This document shows, piece after piece, positions 1-8,362 of a stretch of 24,019 bases of DNA. This DNA comes from an uncultured beta proteobacterium (GTDB lineage: Bacteria > Pseudomonadota > Gammaproteobacteria > Burkholderiales > Burkholderiaceae). The position numbers were made by a program, and so were the translations under genes. The notes beneath the pieces were generated by a model that did no database searches, had not been told where the DNA came from, and saw nothing but the letters and a program-made list of their open reading frames with translations. The stretch covers positions 1-24,019 of the forward strand of contig CAITHY010000041.1 of NCBI GenBank assembly GCA_903892315.1, given 5' to 3'. Position 1 is the stretch's first letter, and each line of letters opens with the position of its first letter.

Positions 1-77
1 GCGATGCTCGTGAAGTTGAGCGTAAAAAAGTTGGTCTGCACGGCGCGCGTCGTCGTAAGCAGTTCAGCAAGCGCTAA
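1..77 (+). CDS. rpsI: 30S ribosomal protein S9, C-terminal end (partial)
   Basis: The window opens inside a gene read from base 3. The last 24 codons give a basic tail ending in GARRRKQFSKR and a TAA stop. This is the conserved C-terminus of ribosomal protein S9, whose final Lys-Arg reaches into the small-subunit P site and contacts tRNA. The start and most of the gene lie outside the window, usually behind rplM. A strong intrinsic terminator follows directly, so this should be the last gene of its operon. Identification rests on the short but very characteristic tail. Confidence 0.93.
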   Translation, partial: DAREVERKKVGLHGARRRKQFSKR

Positions 78-103
78 TTCTTTCAGTCGCTCAAGTTTTA
101 TCG

Positions 104-130
104 AAAGGGTCGCGCAAGCGGCCCTTTTTG
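104..130 (+). terminator. Intrinsic terminator after rpsI
   Basis: A ten-pair stem (104-113 with 118-127, one G-T wobble) closes a GCAA tetraloop at 114-117. The right arm runs into a T tract (125-129). It starts about 27 bases after the rpsI stop and before the argC leader, so it most likely ends rpsI transcription and isolates argC. Confidence 0.88.
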
Positions 131-144
131 TTTCTACAATCAAG

Positions 145-183
145 ACAATTGTAAGAATCAAGTAGTAAGCTCTATACGATAAT
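145..183 (+). promoter_or_regulatory. Candidate argC promoter region with ACAATTGT palindrome
   Basis: Between the rpsI terminator and argC there is a -35-like TTGTAA (149-154) and a -10-like TATACG (173-178), 18 bases apart. Each matches the sigma-70 consensus at four of six positions. GATAAT at 178-183 is a competing -10. A perfect 8-base palindrome, ACAATTGT (145-152), overlaps the -35 and could be an operator half. argC needs its own promoter here because a terminator precedes it, but the exact boxes are uncertain. Confidence 0.35.
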
Positions 184-211
184 TTCGATATAGCGCATTT
201 TGGAGATTGAC

Positions 212-1270
212 ATGATTAAAGTTGGCATCGTAGGCGGCACTGGATACACTGGAGTGGAGTTGTTGCGTTTATTGGCGCAGCATCCTGAGGTAGAGCTCAC
301 CGCAATTACTTCTCGCACAGAAGCTGGCATGCCAGTAGCTGAAATGTTCCCATCTTTGCGTGGCCGTGTTGCTCTGAAATTTACGACGCCTGATGAAGCC
401 AAGCTCAATGAATGTGATGTGGTGTTCTTTGCAACCCCACATGGTGTTGCGATGGCACAAGCAAAAGATTTGCTCGCTCATAATGTGAAGATTTTGGACC
501 TTGCTGCAGACTTTCGTTTGAAGGATGTGCAAGAGTTCGCAAAGTGGTACGGCATGGAGCATGCCTGTCCAGAAATTTTGGCTGAAGCGGTTTATGGTTT
601 GGCGGAGATTAATCGTGAGGCCATTAAGAAGGCGCGTGTAGTTGGTTTGGCAGGTTGCTATCCAACCTCGGTGCAGCTTGGACTTGCTCCATTGCTTTCG
701 CCTAAATCGACTGGCGGTAAACACCTCATCGATGGCACGCATATTATTTCTGATTCAAAGTCAGGCACCTCTGGTGCTGGCCGAAAAGCAGAGATCGGTA
801 CTTTGTTGTCTGAGGCGTCCGATAACTTTAAGGCCTACAGCGTTAAAGGACATCGCCATCTCCCGGAAATCGAACAGGGCTTAAAAGCAATCGCCGGCCA
901 CGATCAGATCGGTTTGACCTTTGTGCCGCATTTAACGCCAATGATTAGAGGTATTCATTCGACTTTGTACGTCCGTTTGACTGAGGCTGGTAAAGACGTT
1001 GATTACCAGAAGCTCTATGAGAACTTCTATCAGGATGAGCCGTTTGTCGACGTCATGCCGGCAGGTAGCCATCCAGAGACCCGTTCTGTTCGGGGGAGCA
1101 ATGGCATTCGGATTGCGATTCATCGCCCAGGCGGTGGTGATACATTAGTTATTTTGGTGGTTGAAGACAATTTGGTGAAGGGTGCTTCAGGCCAGGGCGT
1201 GCAGTGTATGAACTTGATGTTTGGGTTGCCAGAAACTACAGGCCTTACCCAGATCGCTGTTTCCCCATAA
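212..1270 (+). CDS. argC: N-acetyl-gamma-glutamyl-phosphate reductase
   Basis: ArgC reduces N-acetylglutamyl 5-phosphate to the semialdehyde with NADPH, the third step of arginine synthesis in the cytosol. The 352-residue protein has a Rossmann nucleotide-binding start ([11 protein letters not shown], residues 4-14) and the active-site GLAGCYPTS with the catalytic Cys at residue 149. Length fits the long (type 1) ArgC family. An in-frame TTG at 200 would add four residues. ATG at 212 is preferred because GGAG at 202-205 sits six bases before it and the Rossmann motif follows at once. It is the first gene after the rpsI terminator and is followed by erpA after 68 bases, so the two may be cotranscribed. 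Confidence 0.96.
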   Translation: MIKVGIVGGTGYTGVELLRLLAQHPEVELTAITSRTEAGMPVAEMFPSLRGRVALKFTTPDEAKLNECDVVFFATPHGVAMAQAKDLLAHNVKILDLAADFRLKDVQEFAKWYGMEHACPEILAEAVYGLAEINREAIKKARVVGLAGCYPTSVQLGLAPLLSPKSTGGKHLIDGTHIISDSKSGTSGAGRKAEIGTLLSEASDNFKAYSVKGHRHLPEIEQGLKAIAGHDQIGLTFVPHLTPMIRGIHSTLYVRLTEAGKDVDYQKLYENFYQDEPFVDVMPAGSHPETRSVRGSNGIRIAIHRPGGGDTLVILVVEDNLVKGASGQGVQCMNLMFGLPETTGLTQIAVSP

Positions 1271-1327
1271 TGACCCTTCAGCAAGTTGGCCATTAAAAGC
1301 CTAAAATAAGATATTGCCTTTTGAATT

Positions 1328-1332
1328 GGGAG
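1328..1332 (+). promoter_or_regulatory. Ribosome binding site of erpA
   Basis: GGGAG lies six bases before the ATG at 1339, a well-placed Shine-Dalgarno that fixes the erpA start. Few other genes in this window have one as good. Confidence 0.75.
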
Positions 1333-1338
1333 TGAATC

Positions 1339-1713
1339 ATGACTGAATTAGCTACACAATCTGCACAAGATTTAGCCGAGCCGCCAACTCCATTGGTGTT
1401 TACGGATAGTGCCGCTGCGAAAGTGGCGGACTTGATTGCTGAAGAAGGTAATCCAGAGTTGAAGTTACGCGTATTCGTACAAGGTGGCGGTTGCTCAGGA
1501 TTTCAGTATGGCTTCACATTTGATGATGCTGTGAATGAAGACGACACTCTATTTGAAAAGAATGGCGTTACTTTGTTAGTGGATTCAATGAGCTTTCAAT
1601 ATTTGGTTGGCGCTGAGATTGATTACAAAGAAGATATCAATGGCTCACAGTTTGTGATTAAGAATCCAAATGCGCAAACTACTTGTGGTTGCGGATCTTC
1701 TTTCTCTGCTTAA
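1339..1713 (+). CDS. erpA: Iron-sulfur cluster insertion protein ErpA (A-type carrier)
   Basis: ErpA is an A-type carrier that passes Fe-S clusters to apo-proteins, including enzymes of isoprenoid synthesis in bacteria where it has been studied. The 124-residue protein has the HesB/IscA fold and the three invariant cysteines: Cys52 in [12 protein letters not shown] and Cys116 and Cys118 in TTCGCGSSF near the C-terminus. The first 17 or so residues are a polar, Pro-containing extension before the conserved domain, common in betaproteobacterial ErpA. It stands apart from any isc operon, which favours ErpA over IscA. It runs tail-to-tail with anmK, only 20 bases away, with no obvious terminator between. 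Confidence 0.93.
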   Translation: MTELATQSAQDLAEPPTPLVFTDSAAAKVADLIAEEGNPELKLRVFVQGGGCSGFQYGFTFDDAVNEDDTLFEKNGVTLLVDSMSFQYLVGAEIDYKEDINGSQFVIKNPNAQTTCGCGSSFSA

Positions 1714-1733
1714 CTAAAAAAGTATTTAATCAT

Positions 1734-2861
1734 TTAAGCGGGATAGCAAGCACCTAGAATTCTAGGGCCTTTCGCTCCCGTAACGGCTGGCAAATTTGCT
1801 GGCCGTTTTTCTTTGTGGGCCCATGCAAGCCATGCAAAAGCAAGGCCTTCAACAAGTTGCGGATCAATTCCTGCGGACTCACTTGTAGTTATTTCTAATG
1901 GATTTTTAAAGAAATGTTGCGACTTCACTTTGAATAAATTCATTAAGGCATTATTACGGACACCCCCACCACAGACAATCAGCTTCTGGGTTTGCGGGGC
2001 ATGACGTGCTAAAGCATCTAAGGCTGTGTGTACAGTGAGCAGCAATAAAGTAGCCTGTACATCTTCGCAAAGATAATTGTCGGCACCTATTTTTTCTTGT
2101 AACCAAAGAAGATGAAAGTCATCTCTACCAGTACTCTTGGGCGGAGCTTTGGTAAAGAATGGATCCGCCAACATTTTCGTTAGCAATACTTCATTTGCTT
2201 TGCCTTGCAATGCCCAGCTACCGTTTTCATCAAACGGGTTGCCTTGATGTTCGTGTATCCAAGCATCCATCAACATATTGCCAGGACCACAATCAAAACC
2301 AGTGACTTCACCATTCTTGGGAAGTAATGTGAGATTGGCGATACCGCCAATATTGAGAATGGCTAAATTTTTATCTTCTACAAATTGCTGCGCATGAAAT
2401 GCGGGTACCAAGGGCGCGCCATGCCCACCCGCAGCTAAGTCTCGGCTTCTAAAATCAGCAATAACATCAATGCCCGTTTTTTCTGCCAAGAGCGCAGGAT
2501 TAAGGGTTTGATGCGTATATGCCATGTCACCAAGATGAGGTTGGTGACGAATAGTTTGACCATGTGCGCCGATCGCAGCGATATCGCAAGCCTCTAGTTT
2601 GCCCTTCTTGAGTAACCGATCGATAGCATCTGCATAGGCCAAGGCTAAGCCATTGCCTGCCTGCTTTTCCCGGTGGAGCTCATTTGGACCAGGACTTTGG
2701 AGCTCAGATAGGGTTTTGCGGAGCTCTGGTGAGAAAGGGGCGCTAATTGCCTCTACAGCACTGGCTTCGCCATTGGGCCCAATCTTGGCCAGAACAGCAT
2801 CTATCCCATCCAGGCTGGTGCCGGACATTAGGCCGATATAGAAGGAATGGGGTTTATTCAT
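1734..2861 (-). CDS. anmK: Anhydro-N-acetylmuramic acid kinase
   Basis: AnmK opens the 1,6-anhydro ring of anhMurNAc recovered from peptidoglycan turnover and phosphorylates it with ATP to MurNAc-6-phosphate. The 375-residue protein carries the family motifs in order: GLMSGTSLDGID (10-21), GAHGQT (98-103), DFRSRDLAAGGHGAP (136-150) and GFDCGPGNMLMDAW (188-201), the last holding the expected catalytic Asp190. A further Gly-rich CGGGVRNN segment lies near residue 315. An open frame continues upstream to 3002 but overlaps tyrS; the ATG at 2861 directly precedes the conserved start and gives the normal family length. It is divergent from tyrS. AmgK and MurU, which act later in one version of this salvage route, are also in the window. 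Confidence 0.95.
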   Translation of the reverse strand: MNKPHSFYIGLMSGTSLDGIDAVLAKIGPNGEASAVEAISAPFSPELRKTLSELQSPGPNELHREKQAGNGLALAYADAIDRLLKKGKLEACDIAAIGAHGQTIRHQPHLGDMAYTHQTLNPALLAEKTGIDVIADFRSRDLAAGGHGAPLVPAFHAQQFVEDKNLAILNIGGIANLTLLPKNGEVTGFDCGPGNMLMDAWIHEHQGNPFDENGSWALQGKANEVLLTKMLADPFFTKAPPKSTGRDDFHLLWLQEKIGADNYLCEDVQATLLLLTVHTALDALARHAPQTQKLIVCGGGVRNNALMNLFKVKSQHFFKNPLEITTSESAGIDPQLVEGLAFAWLAWAHKEKRPANLPAVTGAKGPRILGACYPA

Positions 2862-2895
2862 GTAATTCTCAGGAATGCGACAATTATGCTTTAGC

Positions 2896-2937
2896 AATTT
2901 AACTACTAATTTAACTGAATCAGCAATCCGAATCAGC
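2896..2937 (+). repeat. Two adjacent short direct repeats in the tyrS leader
   Basis: AATTTAACT occurs at 2896-2904 and 2908-2916 (period 12), followed directly by GAATCAGC at 2917-2924 and 2930-2937 (period 13). The last copy abuts the tyrS ATG. Together they fill most of the 76-base anmK/tyrS divergent space, where promoters for both genes must lie. I see no strong Shine-Dalgarno for tyrS. The repeats could be protein-binding half-sites on one DNA face or chance in AT-rich DNA. Confidence 0.5.
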
Positions 2938-4170
2938 ATGACAGCTAAACCAGAACAAAAATATCCTTTGACCCCCGAAGTCTTTGCGGCGCTCGAAGTC
3001 ACTAAACGTGGCTGTGATGAGCTATTGGTTGAGGCTGATTGGGTTCAGAAACTGGCTCGTAGCCAAGCTACCAAGACTCCACTCAGGATTAAATTAGGTT
3101 TAGATCCTACAGCCCCCGATATTCATCTGGGTCATACCGTTGTCTTGAATAAGTTGCGCCAGTTACAAGATTTAGGCCATACCGTTATTTTCTTGATTGG
3201 CGATTTCACCAGCATGATTGGTGATCCATCGGGCCGTAATGCCACCCGCCCTCCATTGACCGCAGAAGAAATTGCCGTCAATGCAGAAACGTACTACCGC
3301 CAAGCGAGCATGGTGCTTGATCCCTCTAAAACTGAAGTCCGTTATAACAGTGAGTGGTGTGATCCCTTGGGCGCGCGGGGCATGATTCAGTTGGCCGCTA
3401 AACATACTGTTGCTCGTATGTTAGAGCGCGATGACTTTACTAAGCGCTATCGCAATGGCGTACCCATTTCGATTCATGAGTTTTTGTATCCACTCATGCA
3501 GGGTTATGACTCCGTTGCACTCAAGAGTGATTTAGAGCTTGGTGGCACTGATCAGAAGTTTAATCTTCTCGTTGGTCGTGAGCTCCAGCGTGAGTATGGC
3601 CAAGAACCTCAATGTATTTTGACGATGCCACTCCTCGTTGGGCTTGATGGCGTTGAGAAGATGAGTAAGTCCAAAGGTAATTACATTGGTATCAGCGAGC
3701 CAGCTGGTGATATGTTCGGCAAACTTTTGAGTATTTCGGACGATTTGATGTGGGATTACTTCACCTTGCTGTCATTTAGGCCAATGGCTGAAATTGATCT
3801 CATGAAGCAAGAAGTTGCTGCCGGCAGAAATCCAAAGGATTGCAAAGTACTACTTGCTCAAGAAATCGTGGCACGCTTCCATTCCCAAGCGGCAGCCGAG
3901 AAAGCATTAGAAGACTTTAATCACCGCGCTAAAGGTGGTGTGCCTGACGATATTCCAGAAGTAAACCTCTCTGGCGCGCCTATGGCAATCGCTAATTTAT
4001 TGAAGGCCGCAGGTCTTGCCCCATCGACATCTGAAGCGATACGCAACATCGAGCAAAACGGCGTAAAGATTGATGGTGCAACGGTTGCTGATAAGCAGGT
4101 AAAGGTTGAGGCTGGAACTTACGTAGTACAAGTAGGTAAACGTAAGTTTGCGAAAGTGACGCTCACCTAA
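2938..4170 (+). CDS. tyrS: Tyrosyl-tRNA synthetase (TyrZ-like subtype)
   Basis: This class I synthetase charges tRNA-Tyr with tyrosine. In the 410-residue protein the HIGH signature reads HLGH (63-66) and the second signature is KMSKS (241-245). The surrounding [17 protein letters not shown] block (85-101) is typical of the family, and a small S4-like RNA-binding domain forms the C-terminus (roughly 345-405). A true KMSKS, instead of the KFGKT of E. coli TyrS, places it in the second bacterial subfamily (TyrZ type). The frame stays open up to 2875, but the upstream residues are not family-like and overlap the divergent promoter space, so ATG 2938 is chosen. It ends in a tail overlap with ruvB (4167-4170). 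Confidence 0.95.
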   Translation: MTAKPEQKYPLTPEVFAALEVTKRGCDELLVEADWVQKLARSQATKTPLRIKLGLDPTAPDIHLGHTVVLNKLRQLQDLGHTVIFLIGDFTSMIGDPSGRNATRPPLTAEEIAVNAETYYRQASMVLDPSKTEVRYNSEWCDPLGARGMIQLAAKHTVARMLERDDFTKRYRNGVPISIHEFLYPLMQGYDSVALKSDLELGGTDQKFNLLVGRELQREYGQEPQCILTMPLLVGLDGVEKMSKSKGNYIGISEPAGDMFGKLLSISDDLMWDYFTLLSFRPMAEIDLMKQEVAAGRNPKDCKVLLAQEIVARFHSQAAAEKALEDFNHRAKGGVPDDIPEVNLSGAPMAIANLLKAAGLAPSTSEAIRNIEQNGVKIDGATVADKQVKVEAGTYVVQVGKRKFAKVTLT

Positions 4171-5234
4171 ATTTCTAAGCTAGCATTACCACTAGGTGGT
4201 GTTAATCCAAAGTGCTCATAGGCCTGTCTTGTAGCCACACGGCCACGCGAGGTTCTTTGTAGATAGCCCTGTTGAATTAAATAGGGCTCAAGCACATCTT
4301 CAATGGTGTCGCGTTCTTCGCCAATGGCTGCTGCTAAATTATCGATGCCTACTGGCCCACCATCAAACTTGTGCAAGATGGCCTCTAATAGTTTTCTGTC
4401 CATCACATCAAAGCCACTTGGATCAACATCGAGCATCTTTAGTGCTGCATCAGCCATGGCTTTGGTAATTGTGCCGGTGCCTTTGACTTCAGCATAGTCG
4501 CGAACTCTGCGTAGTAAGCGGTTGGCGATACGTGGTGTGCCGCGTGCACGCTTGGCAATTTCTACTGAACCCTCTGGATCGATATCGGCCTTAAGTAGGC
4601 TGGCTGAGCGATTAATGATTTTGGTGAGCTCTTCAGTGGTATAGAACTCAAGTCTCGCCACAATACCAAAGCGATCGCGCAATGGATTGGTTAGCATACC
4701 AGCACGAGTAGTGGCGCCAATCAAAGTAAATGGTTTGAGATCAATCTTGACGCTGCGCGCTGCAGGACCTTCGCCAATCATGATGTCTAGGCTGTAGTCC
4801 TCAAGCGCAGGGTATAAAATTTCTTCTACTACTGGAGATAAGCGATGAATCTCATCAATAAAGAGCACATCGTTTTCTTCTAGATTGGTTAGCAAAGCTG
4901 CAAGATCGCCCGGCCTATCAAGCACTGGGCCGCTCGTTTGACGTAGATTTACACCAAGCTCTCTTGCAATGATGTGAGCAAGAGTAGTTTTACCAAGTCC
5001 AGGAGGACCAAATAAAAGAACGTGATCTAAAGCTTCTTGGCGTGCTCTCGTAGCGCTGATAAAAATCTCTAACTGCGCTCTAGCTTTAGTTTGGCCAACA
5101 TACTCATCGAGTTGCTTGGGGCGAAGGGCTCTTTCGAAGACGGCTTCAGTGTTACCGGCTGAGCCGCTCACAATGCGGTCGCCTTCCGGTAAATCATCTG
5201 GGATAGAGCTGAGGTCGTCTGTATGAATTGCCAT
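4167..5234 (-). CDS. ruvB: Holliday junction branch migration ATPase RuvB
   Basis: RuvB forms hexameric motor rings that drive branch migration of Holliday junctions held by RuvA. The 355-residue AAA+ protein has Walker [10 protein letters not shown] (76-84), Walker B with DEIHR (127-131), the sensor-1 region GATTRAG (173-179), an arginine-finger segment LRDRFG (185-190), and a C-terminal winged-helix DNA-binding domain ending with [13 protein letters not shown]. It is the last gene of ruvC-ruvA-ruvB, 26 bases after ruvA. Its stop codon overlaps the convergent tyrS stop, and no terminator is evident, so readthrough into antisense tyrS is possible. Confidence 0.98.
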   Translation of the reverse strand: MAIHTDDLSSIPDDLPEGDRIVSGSAGNTEAVFERALRPKQLDEYVGQTKARAQLEIFISATRARQEALDHVLLFGPPGLGKTTLAHIIARELGVNLRQTSGPVLDRPGDLAALLTNLEENDVLFIDEIHRLSPVVEEILYPALEDYSLDIMIGEGPAARSVKIDLKPFTLIGATTRAGMLTNPLRDRFGIVARLEFYTTEELTKIINRSASLLKADIDPEGSVEIAKRARGTPRIANRLLRRVRDYAEVKGTGTITKAMADAALKMLDVDPSGFDVMDRKLLEAILHKFDGGPVGIDNLAAAIGEERDTIEDVLEPYLIQQGYLQRTSRGRVATRQAYEHFGLTPPSGNASLEI

Positions 5235-5260
5235 GCTGAGAGTTTAGTGCTGTTTGGCTA

Positions 5261-5842
5261 TTACGCTTTGGATAGATACTTCAAGCCCATGCGGATGCCA
5301 TCCGAAACAGTGGTGTCGGGCGGAATTTGCTTGAGAGCCAAAAGCGCTTCTTTTTCTGAATAGCCCAGAGCCAACAGTGCTTGCAATACTTCGCTACTGG
5401 CTTCAATCGCCTGAGGTTTGCCACTGGTAATTCCTAGGTCTGGAGCTAGCTTGCCTTTGAGCTCTAGGCAGAGACGCTCAGCAGTTTTCTTGCCGATGCC
5501 AGGTACTTGCGTAAGGCGTCCAGCTTCTTGAAGTGCAATGGCTTGGGCCAATTCATTGACGCTCATGCCAGAGAGAACAGCTAGCGCTGTGCGCGAGCCA
5601 ACACCACTAATTTTAATGAGCTGTCGAAATGCTTCACGTTCAGTTTCGGTAGCAAAACCAAAAAGTTGCTGCGCATCTTCACGTACCTGAAAATGGGTCA
5701 GCAGAGTGATCTTTTGTCCTGCCTGCGGTAGCTGATACAGGGTGCTCATAGGCACATCAACCTCATAGCCAATCCCTTGGCAATCGACCAAAAGACGCGG
5801 AGGGTGAACTGAGACGAGGGTACCTTGTATGCGACCAATCAT
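5261..5842 (-). CDS. ruvA: Holliday junction DNA helicase subunit RuvA
   Basis: RuvA is a tetramer that binds the four-way junction and loads RuvB. The 193-residue protein begins with the OB-fold ([10 protein letters not shown]) and has two helix-hairpin-helix motifs, [10 protein letters not shown] and [10 protein letters not shown], in the middle. The C-terminal domain contains the ALGYSEKEA segment that contacts RuvB. Length matches the family. It follows ruvC by 29 bases and precedes ruvB by 26 bases on the same strand, the usual ruvCAB order of many proteobacteria. Confidence 0.97.
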   Translation of the reverse strand: MIGRIQGTLVSVHPPRLLVDCQGIGYEVDVPMSTLYQLPQAGQKITLLTHFQVREDAQQLFGFATETEREAFRQLIKISGVGSRTALAVLSGMSVNELAQAIALQEAGRLTQVPGIGKKTAERLCLELKGKLAPDLGITSGKPQAIEASSEVLQALLALGYSEKEALLALKQIPPDTTVSDGIRMGLKYLSKA

Positions 5843-5871
5843 GTAGAGATCTTAACCTGTGATGTGTATTT

Positions 5872-6390
5872 TTACTTACTGCGTTTCTTAGGGGCCAAGG
5901 TAGCAGTCATTGCTTTTGGGATGTGTGCATGATGGGCGGCACAAATGGCAACACCCAGTGCATCAGAGGCGTCAGTCCCTGGGGCGCGATTGAGTTTAAG
6001 CAAGCGCTTCACCATTTCTTGGACCTGAGGCTTGGCTGCTCTACCAGTACCAACAATGGACTGCTTGACTCTTAAGGCGCTGTACTCAGCTACTGGGAGC
6101 TTCTCAGAAACAAGGGCGGCAATGACTGCACCCCGAGCTTGGCCCAACATCAGCGTAGAGCGGGGATTCACGTTTAAGAAAACTTCTTCGATCGCGGCAG
6201 ACTCCGGTCGATAGGTCTCTAAAACTTCTTTAACGCCTGCATAGAGAGCACCTAAGCGTTCAGGCAGGCCCTTGGCTGGATCACCGCTCTCAATAGTTCC
6301 AGAAGCTACGTAAGTCAGTTTTTGGCCATCGACATCGATAACTCCAAAACCGGTAGTCCGTAAACCTGGGTCGATTCCTATCCAGCGCAT
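5872..6390 (-). CDS. ruvC: Crossover junction endodeoxyribonuclease RuvC
   Basis: RuvC cuts Holliday junctions symmetrically with Mg2+. The 172-residue protein has the four acidic catalytic residues in the expected places: Asp7 in [13 protein letters not shown], Glu68 in AIEEVFLN, and Asp140 and Asp143 in [10 protein letters not shown]. The C-terminus is a basic tail (APKKRSK). It is 24 bases downstream of purH and has no clear Shine-Dalgarno, which suggests translation from the polycistronic message. The ruvA-ruvB pair follows. Confidence 0.97.
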   Translation of the reverse strand: MRWIGIDPGLRTTGFGVIDVDGQKLTYVASGTIESGDPAKGLPERLGALYAGVKEVLETYRPESAAIEEVFLNVNPRSTLMLGQARGAVIAALVSEKLPVAEYSALRVKQSIVGTGRAAKPQVQEMVKRLLKLNRAPGTDASDALGVAICAAHHAHIPKAMTATLAPKKRSK

Positions 6391-6414
6391 GAGTCTGTTG
6401 ATAACGGCTTATTT

Positions 6415-7995
6415 TTAGTGACGGAAATGACGCGTGCCAGTAAAGATCATGGCAATACCATGTTCATTGGCTGCTGCAATGATTTCATCATCACGCATGC
6501 TGCCACCGGGTTGGATTGCGCAGCTGGCGCCACCATTCACAACCACATCCAAGCCGTCACGAAATGGGAAGAAGGCGTCGCTAGCTACTGCAGACCCTTT
6601 AAGACTTAAGCCAGCATTCTCAGCCTTGATGCTTGCCATACGCGCAGAGTCTACGCGGCTCATTTGCCCAGCACCAATTCCCAGGGTCATGCCGTTGGCG
6701 CAATACACAATCGCATTGGATTTCACAAACTTAGCTACGCGCCATGCAAACATCATGTCGTGCATTTCGCTTGGAGTGGGCAGACGTTTGCTAACAACGC
6801 GCATTTCACTTTCGAGAACATTCTTGGCATCCGGAGATTGAACGAGCAAACCACCGCCAACGCGTTTGAAATCAAAAGTATTAAATGCAGTTCCCAATGG
6901 AATTTCTAGAAGGCGTACATTTTGTTTCGCAGCAAAGATCGCTTTCGCTTCATCACTAAAGCTAGGAGCAATCAATACTTCCACGAATTGCTTGGAGATG
7001 GCTTCAGCTGCAGTGCCATCGCAGGGGACGTTAAAGGCAATGATGCCGCCAAAAGCAGAGCTTGGATCCGTCTTAAAGGCTTTTTGATAGGCTTCAAGGG
7101 CTGAAGCGCCAACCGCTACACCACAAGGATTAGCGTGCTTGATAATGACGCAGGCTGCAGCGCCACCGGCGTTGCCAGTAAAGCTCTTAACGCATTCCCA
7201 TGCAGAATCTGCATCAGCAATATTGTTATAAGAAAGCTCTTTACCTTGCAGCTGTTTGTAATTCGCTAGAGCGCCATCTACAGGGTAAATATCTTTATAG
7301 AACGCTGCAGACTGATGTGGGTTTTCGCCGTAACGCATCTCTTGGACTTTTTCAAAGGCCAGGTGCAAGGTTTCTGGGTAGGCAGAACGGGCTTTGTGAT
7401 CGAGATCTTCGCCTAATGCTGAAAGATAGTTCGCAATCGCACCATCGTATTGAGCAGTATGTGCAAATACCTTTTTCGCTAAAGCTAAATTGGTTTTGTA
7501 AGAAACAGTATTTTGATTGGCTTTCATTTCAGCCAAGACGGGAGTGTAATCTTCCGGCGAGATCAAGACGGTAACGTCTTGGTGATTCTTGGCTGCTGCA
7601 CGAAGCATTGCTGGTCCACCGATATCAATGTTCTCAACGGCATCTTCAAATGAACAGCTTTCCTTAGCAACGGTCTCATTAAACGGATATAGGTTGATGA
7701 CGAGCATATCGATGGTATCGATACCATGTTCTTTCAAGGCCGCCATATGTTCCGGAAAATCTCTACGAGCCAATAAGCCGCCATGCACCATAGGGTGAAG
7801 CGTCTTTACGCGACCATCCAGCATCTCTGGAAACTTCGTTAAAGAGGAAACCTCGACCACTGGTAGATTGTTTTCGGCCAAGAGTTTTGCAGTACCACCA
7901 GTAGAAATGAGTTTAATACCTTGCTCATGGAGGGCTTTAGCAAAAGGCACGATGCCATTTTTATCGGAGACGGATAGGAGTGCTGTACGGATCAT
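6415..7995 (-). CDS. purH: Bifunctional AICAR formyltransferase / IMP cyclohydrolase
   Basis: PurH carries out the last two steps of de novo purine synthesis, formylating AICAR with 10-formyl-THF and closing the ring to IMP. The 526-residue length is standard. The N-terminal MGS-like cyclohydrolase domain (about 1-145) starts [12 protein letters not shown] and contains STGGTAK. The C-terminal transformylase domain carries RYGENPHQ and the catalytic KHANPCG segment. It follows fis by 56 bases. An oddity is the leader: instead of a Shine-Dalgarno, the mRNA carries CCUCC (complement of GGAGG at 8003-8007) just ahead of the start, the same sequence as the 16S anti-Shine-Dalgarno. Confidence 0.97.
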   Translation of the reverse strand: MIRTALLSVSDKNGIVPFAKALHEQGIKLISTGGTAKLLAENNLPVVEVSSLTKFPEMLDGRVKTLHPMVHGGLLARRDFPEHMAALKEHGIDTIDMLVINLYPFNETVAKESCSFEDAVENIDIGGPAMLRAAAKNHQDVTVLISPEDYTPVLAEMKANQNTVSYKTNLALAKKVFAHTAQYDGAIANYLSALGEDLDHKARSAYPETLHLAFEKVQEMRYGENPHQSAAFYKDIYPVDGALANYKQLQGKELSYNNIADADSAWECVKSFTGNAGGAAACVIIKHANPCGVAVGASALEAYQKAFKTDPSSAFGGIIAFNVPCDGTAAEAISKQFVEVLIAPSFSDEAKAIFAAKQNVRLLEIPLGTAFNTFDFKRVGGGLLVQSPDAKNVLESEMRVVSKRLPTPSEMHDMMFAWRVAKFVKSNAIVYCANGMTLGIGAGQMSRVDSARMASIKAENAGLSLKGSAVASDAFFPFRDGLDVVVNGGASCAIQPGGSMRDDEIIAAANEHGIAMIFTGTRHFRH

Positions 7996-8051
7996 GGTTG
8001 TCGGAGGATTTAATTAAAAGAAAATAACTTTGATATCTTGGCTACTAATGC

Positions 8052-8291
8052 TTATTTGAGGAGTTGGTGCTCAACTAGCTTTTTGTGAAGGGTGTTGCGA
8101 TTAATGCCCAGGTACTGCGCTGCCAGGGATTGATTTTGCTTGGCATGCTGCATCACTAATTCCAACATCGGTTTTTCAACAACAGCCAATACCATTTGAT
8201 AGATATCGGTTGGGGCTGTGCCTTTGAGGTCATTCAGATAACCCTGCAATTGGGTTTCAATACATTCGGTAATTGGGTGCTTATTAGTCAT
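8052..8291 (-). CDS. fis: Fis-family nucleoid-associated transcriptional regulator
   Basis: Fis bends DNA, organises the nucleoid and activates stable RNA promoters during rapid growth. This 79-residue protein aligns with the C-terminal four-fifths of E. coli Fis (98 residues). It has the core helix (LELVMQHAKQNQSLAAQYLG) and the DNA-binding helix-turn-helix GINRNTLHKKL near the C-terminus. The flexible N-terminal arm, which in E. coli contacts Hin/Gin-type recombinases, is largely missing, as is usual in betaproteobacterial Fis. It lies between dusB and purH, and dusB-fis is a conserved pair. No Shine-Dalgarno is seen; a U-rich tract lies 25 bases upstream of the start. Confidence 0.93.
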   Translation of the reverse strand: MTNKHPITECIETQLQGYLNDLKGTAPTDIYQMVLAVVEKPMLELVMQHAKQNQSLAAQYLGINRNTLHKKLVEHQLLK

Positions 8292-8316
8292 AACAATCTA
8301 TCAATGCAAAAACTGG

Positions 8317-8346
8317 AAAATAAAAAACAATAATAAAAATAAAAAA
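8317..8346 (-). promoter_or_regulatory. U-rich leader tract upstream of fis
   Basis: In the 71-base dusB-fis gap, 8317-8346 is almost pure A on the plus strand (one C, a few T), so the fis message has a 30-base U-rich run ending 25 bases before the start codon. Just upstream, inside the dusB end, CCGCTT and AAGCGG (8368-8373 and 8385-8390) can form a hairpin with an 11-base loop. With no Shine-Dalgarno for fis, the tract may be a ribosomal protein S1-dependent translation enhancer. It is about 21 bases from the hairpin, too far for a standard terminator. Confidence 0.45.
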
Positions 8347-8362
8347 CTTCATACAGCTATAA

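Noticed and set aside
269..742. 157-residue open frame antisense to argC
   Set aside because: It lies wholly across a well-supported argC, has no family-like motif and no ribosome binding site, so it is a shadow frame.
2862..3002. N-terminal extension of anmK overlapping tyrS
   Set aside because: The 47 extra residues are not family-like, run into tyrS coding sequence and precede the conserved AnmK start at 2861.
6434..7574. Several frames of 60-135 residues antisense to purH
   Set aside because: All are overlapped by the complete purH gene and have no recognisable domain; they reflect codon bias of the real gene.
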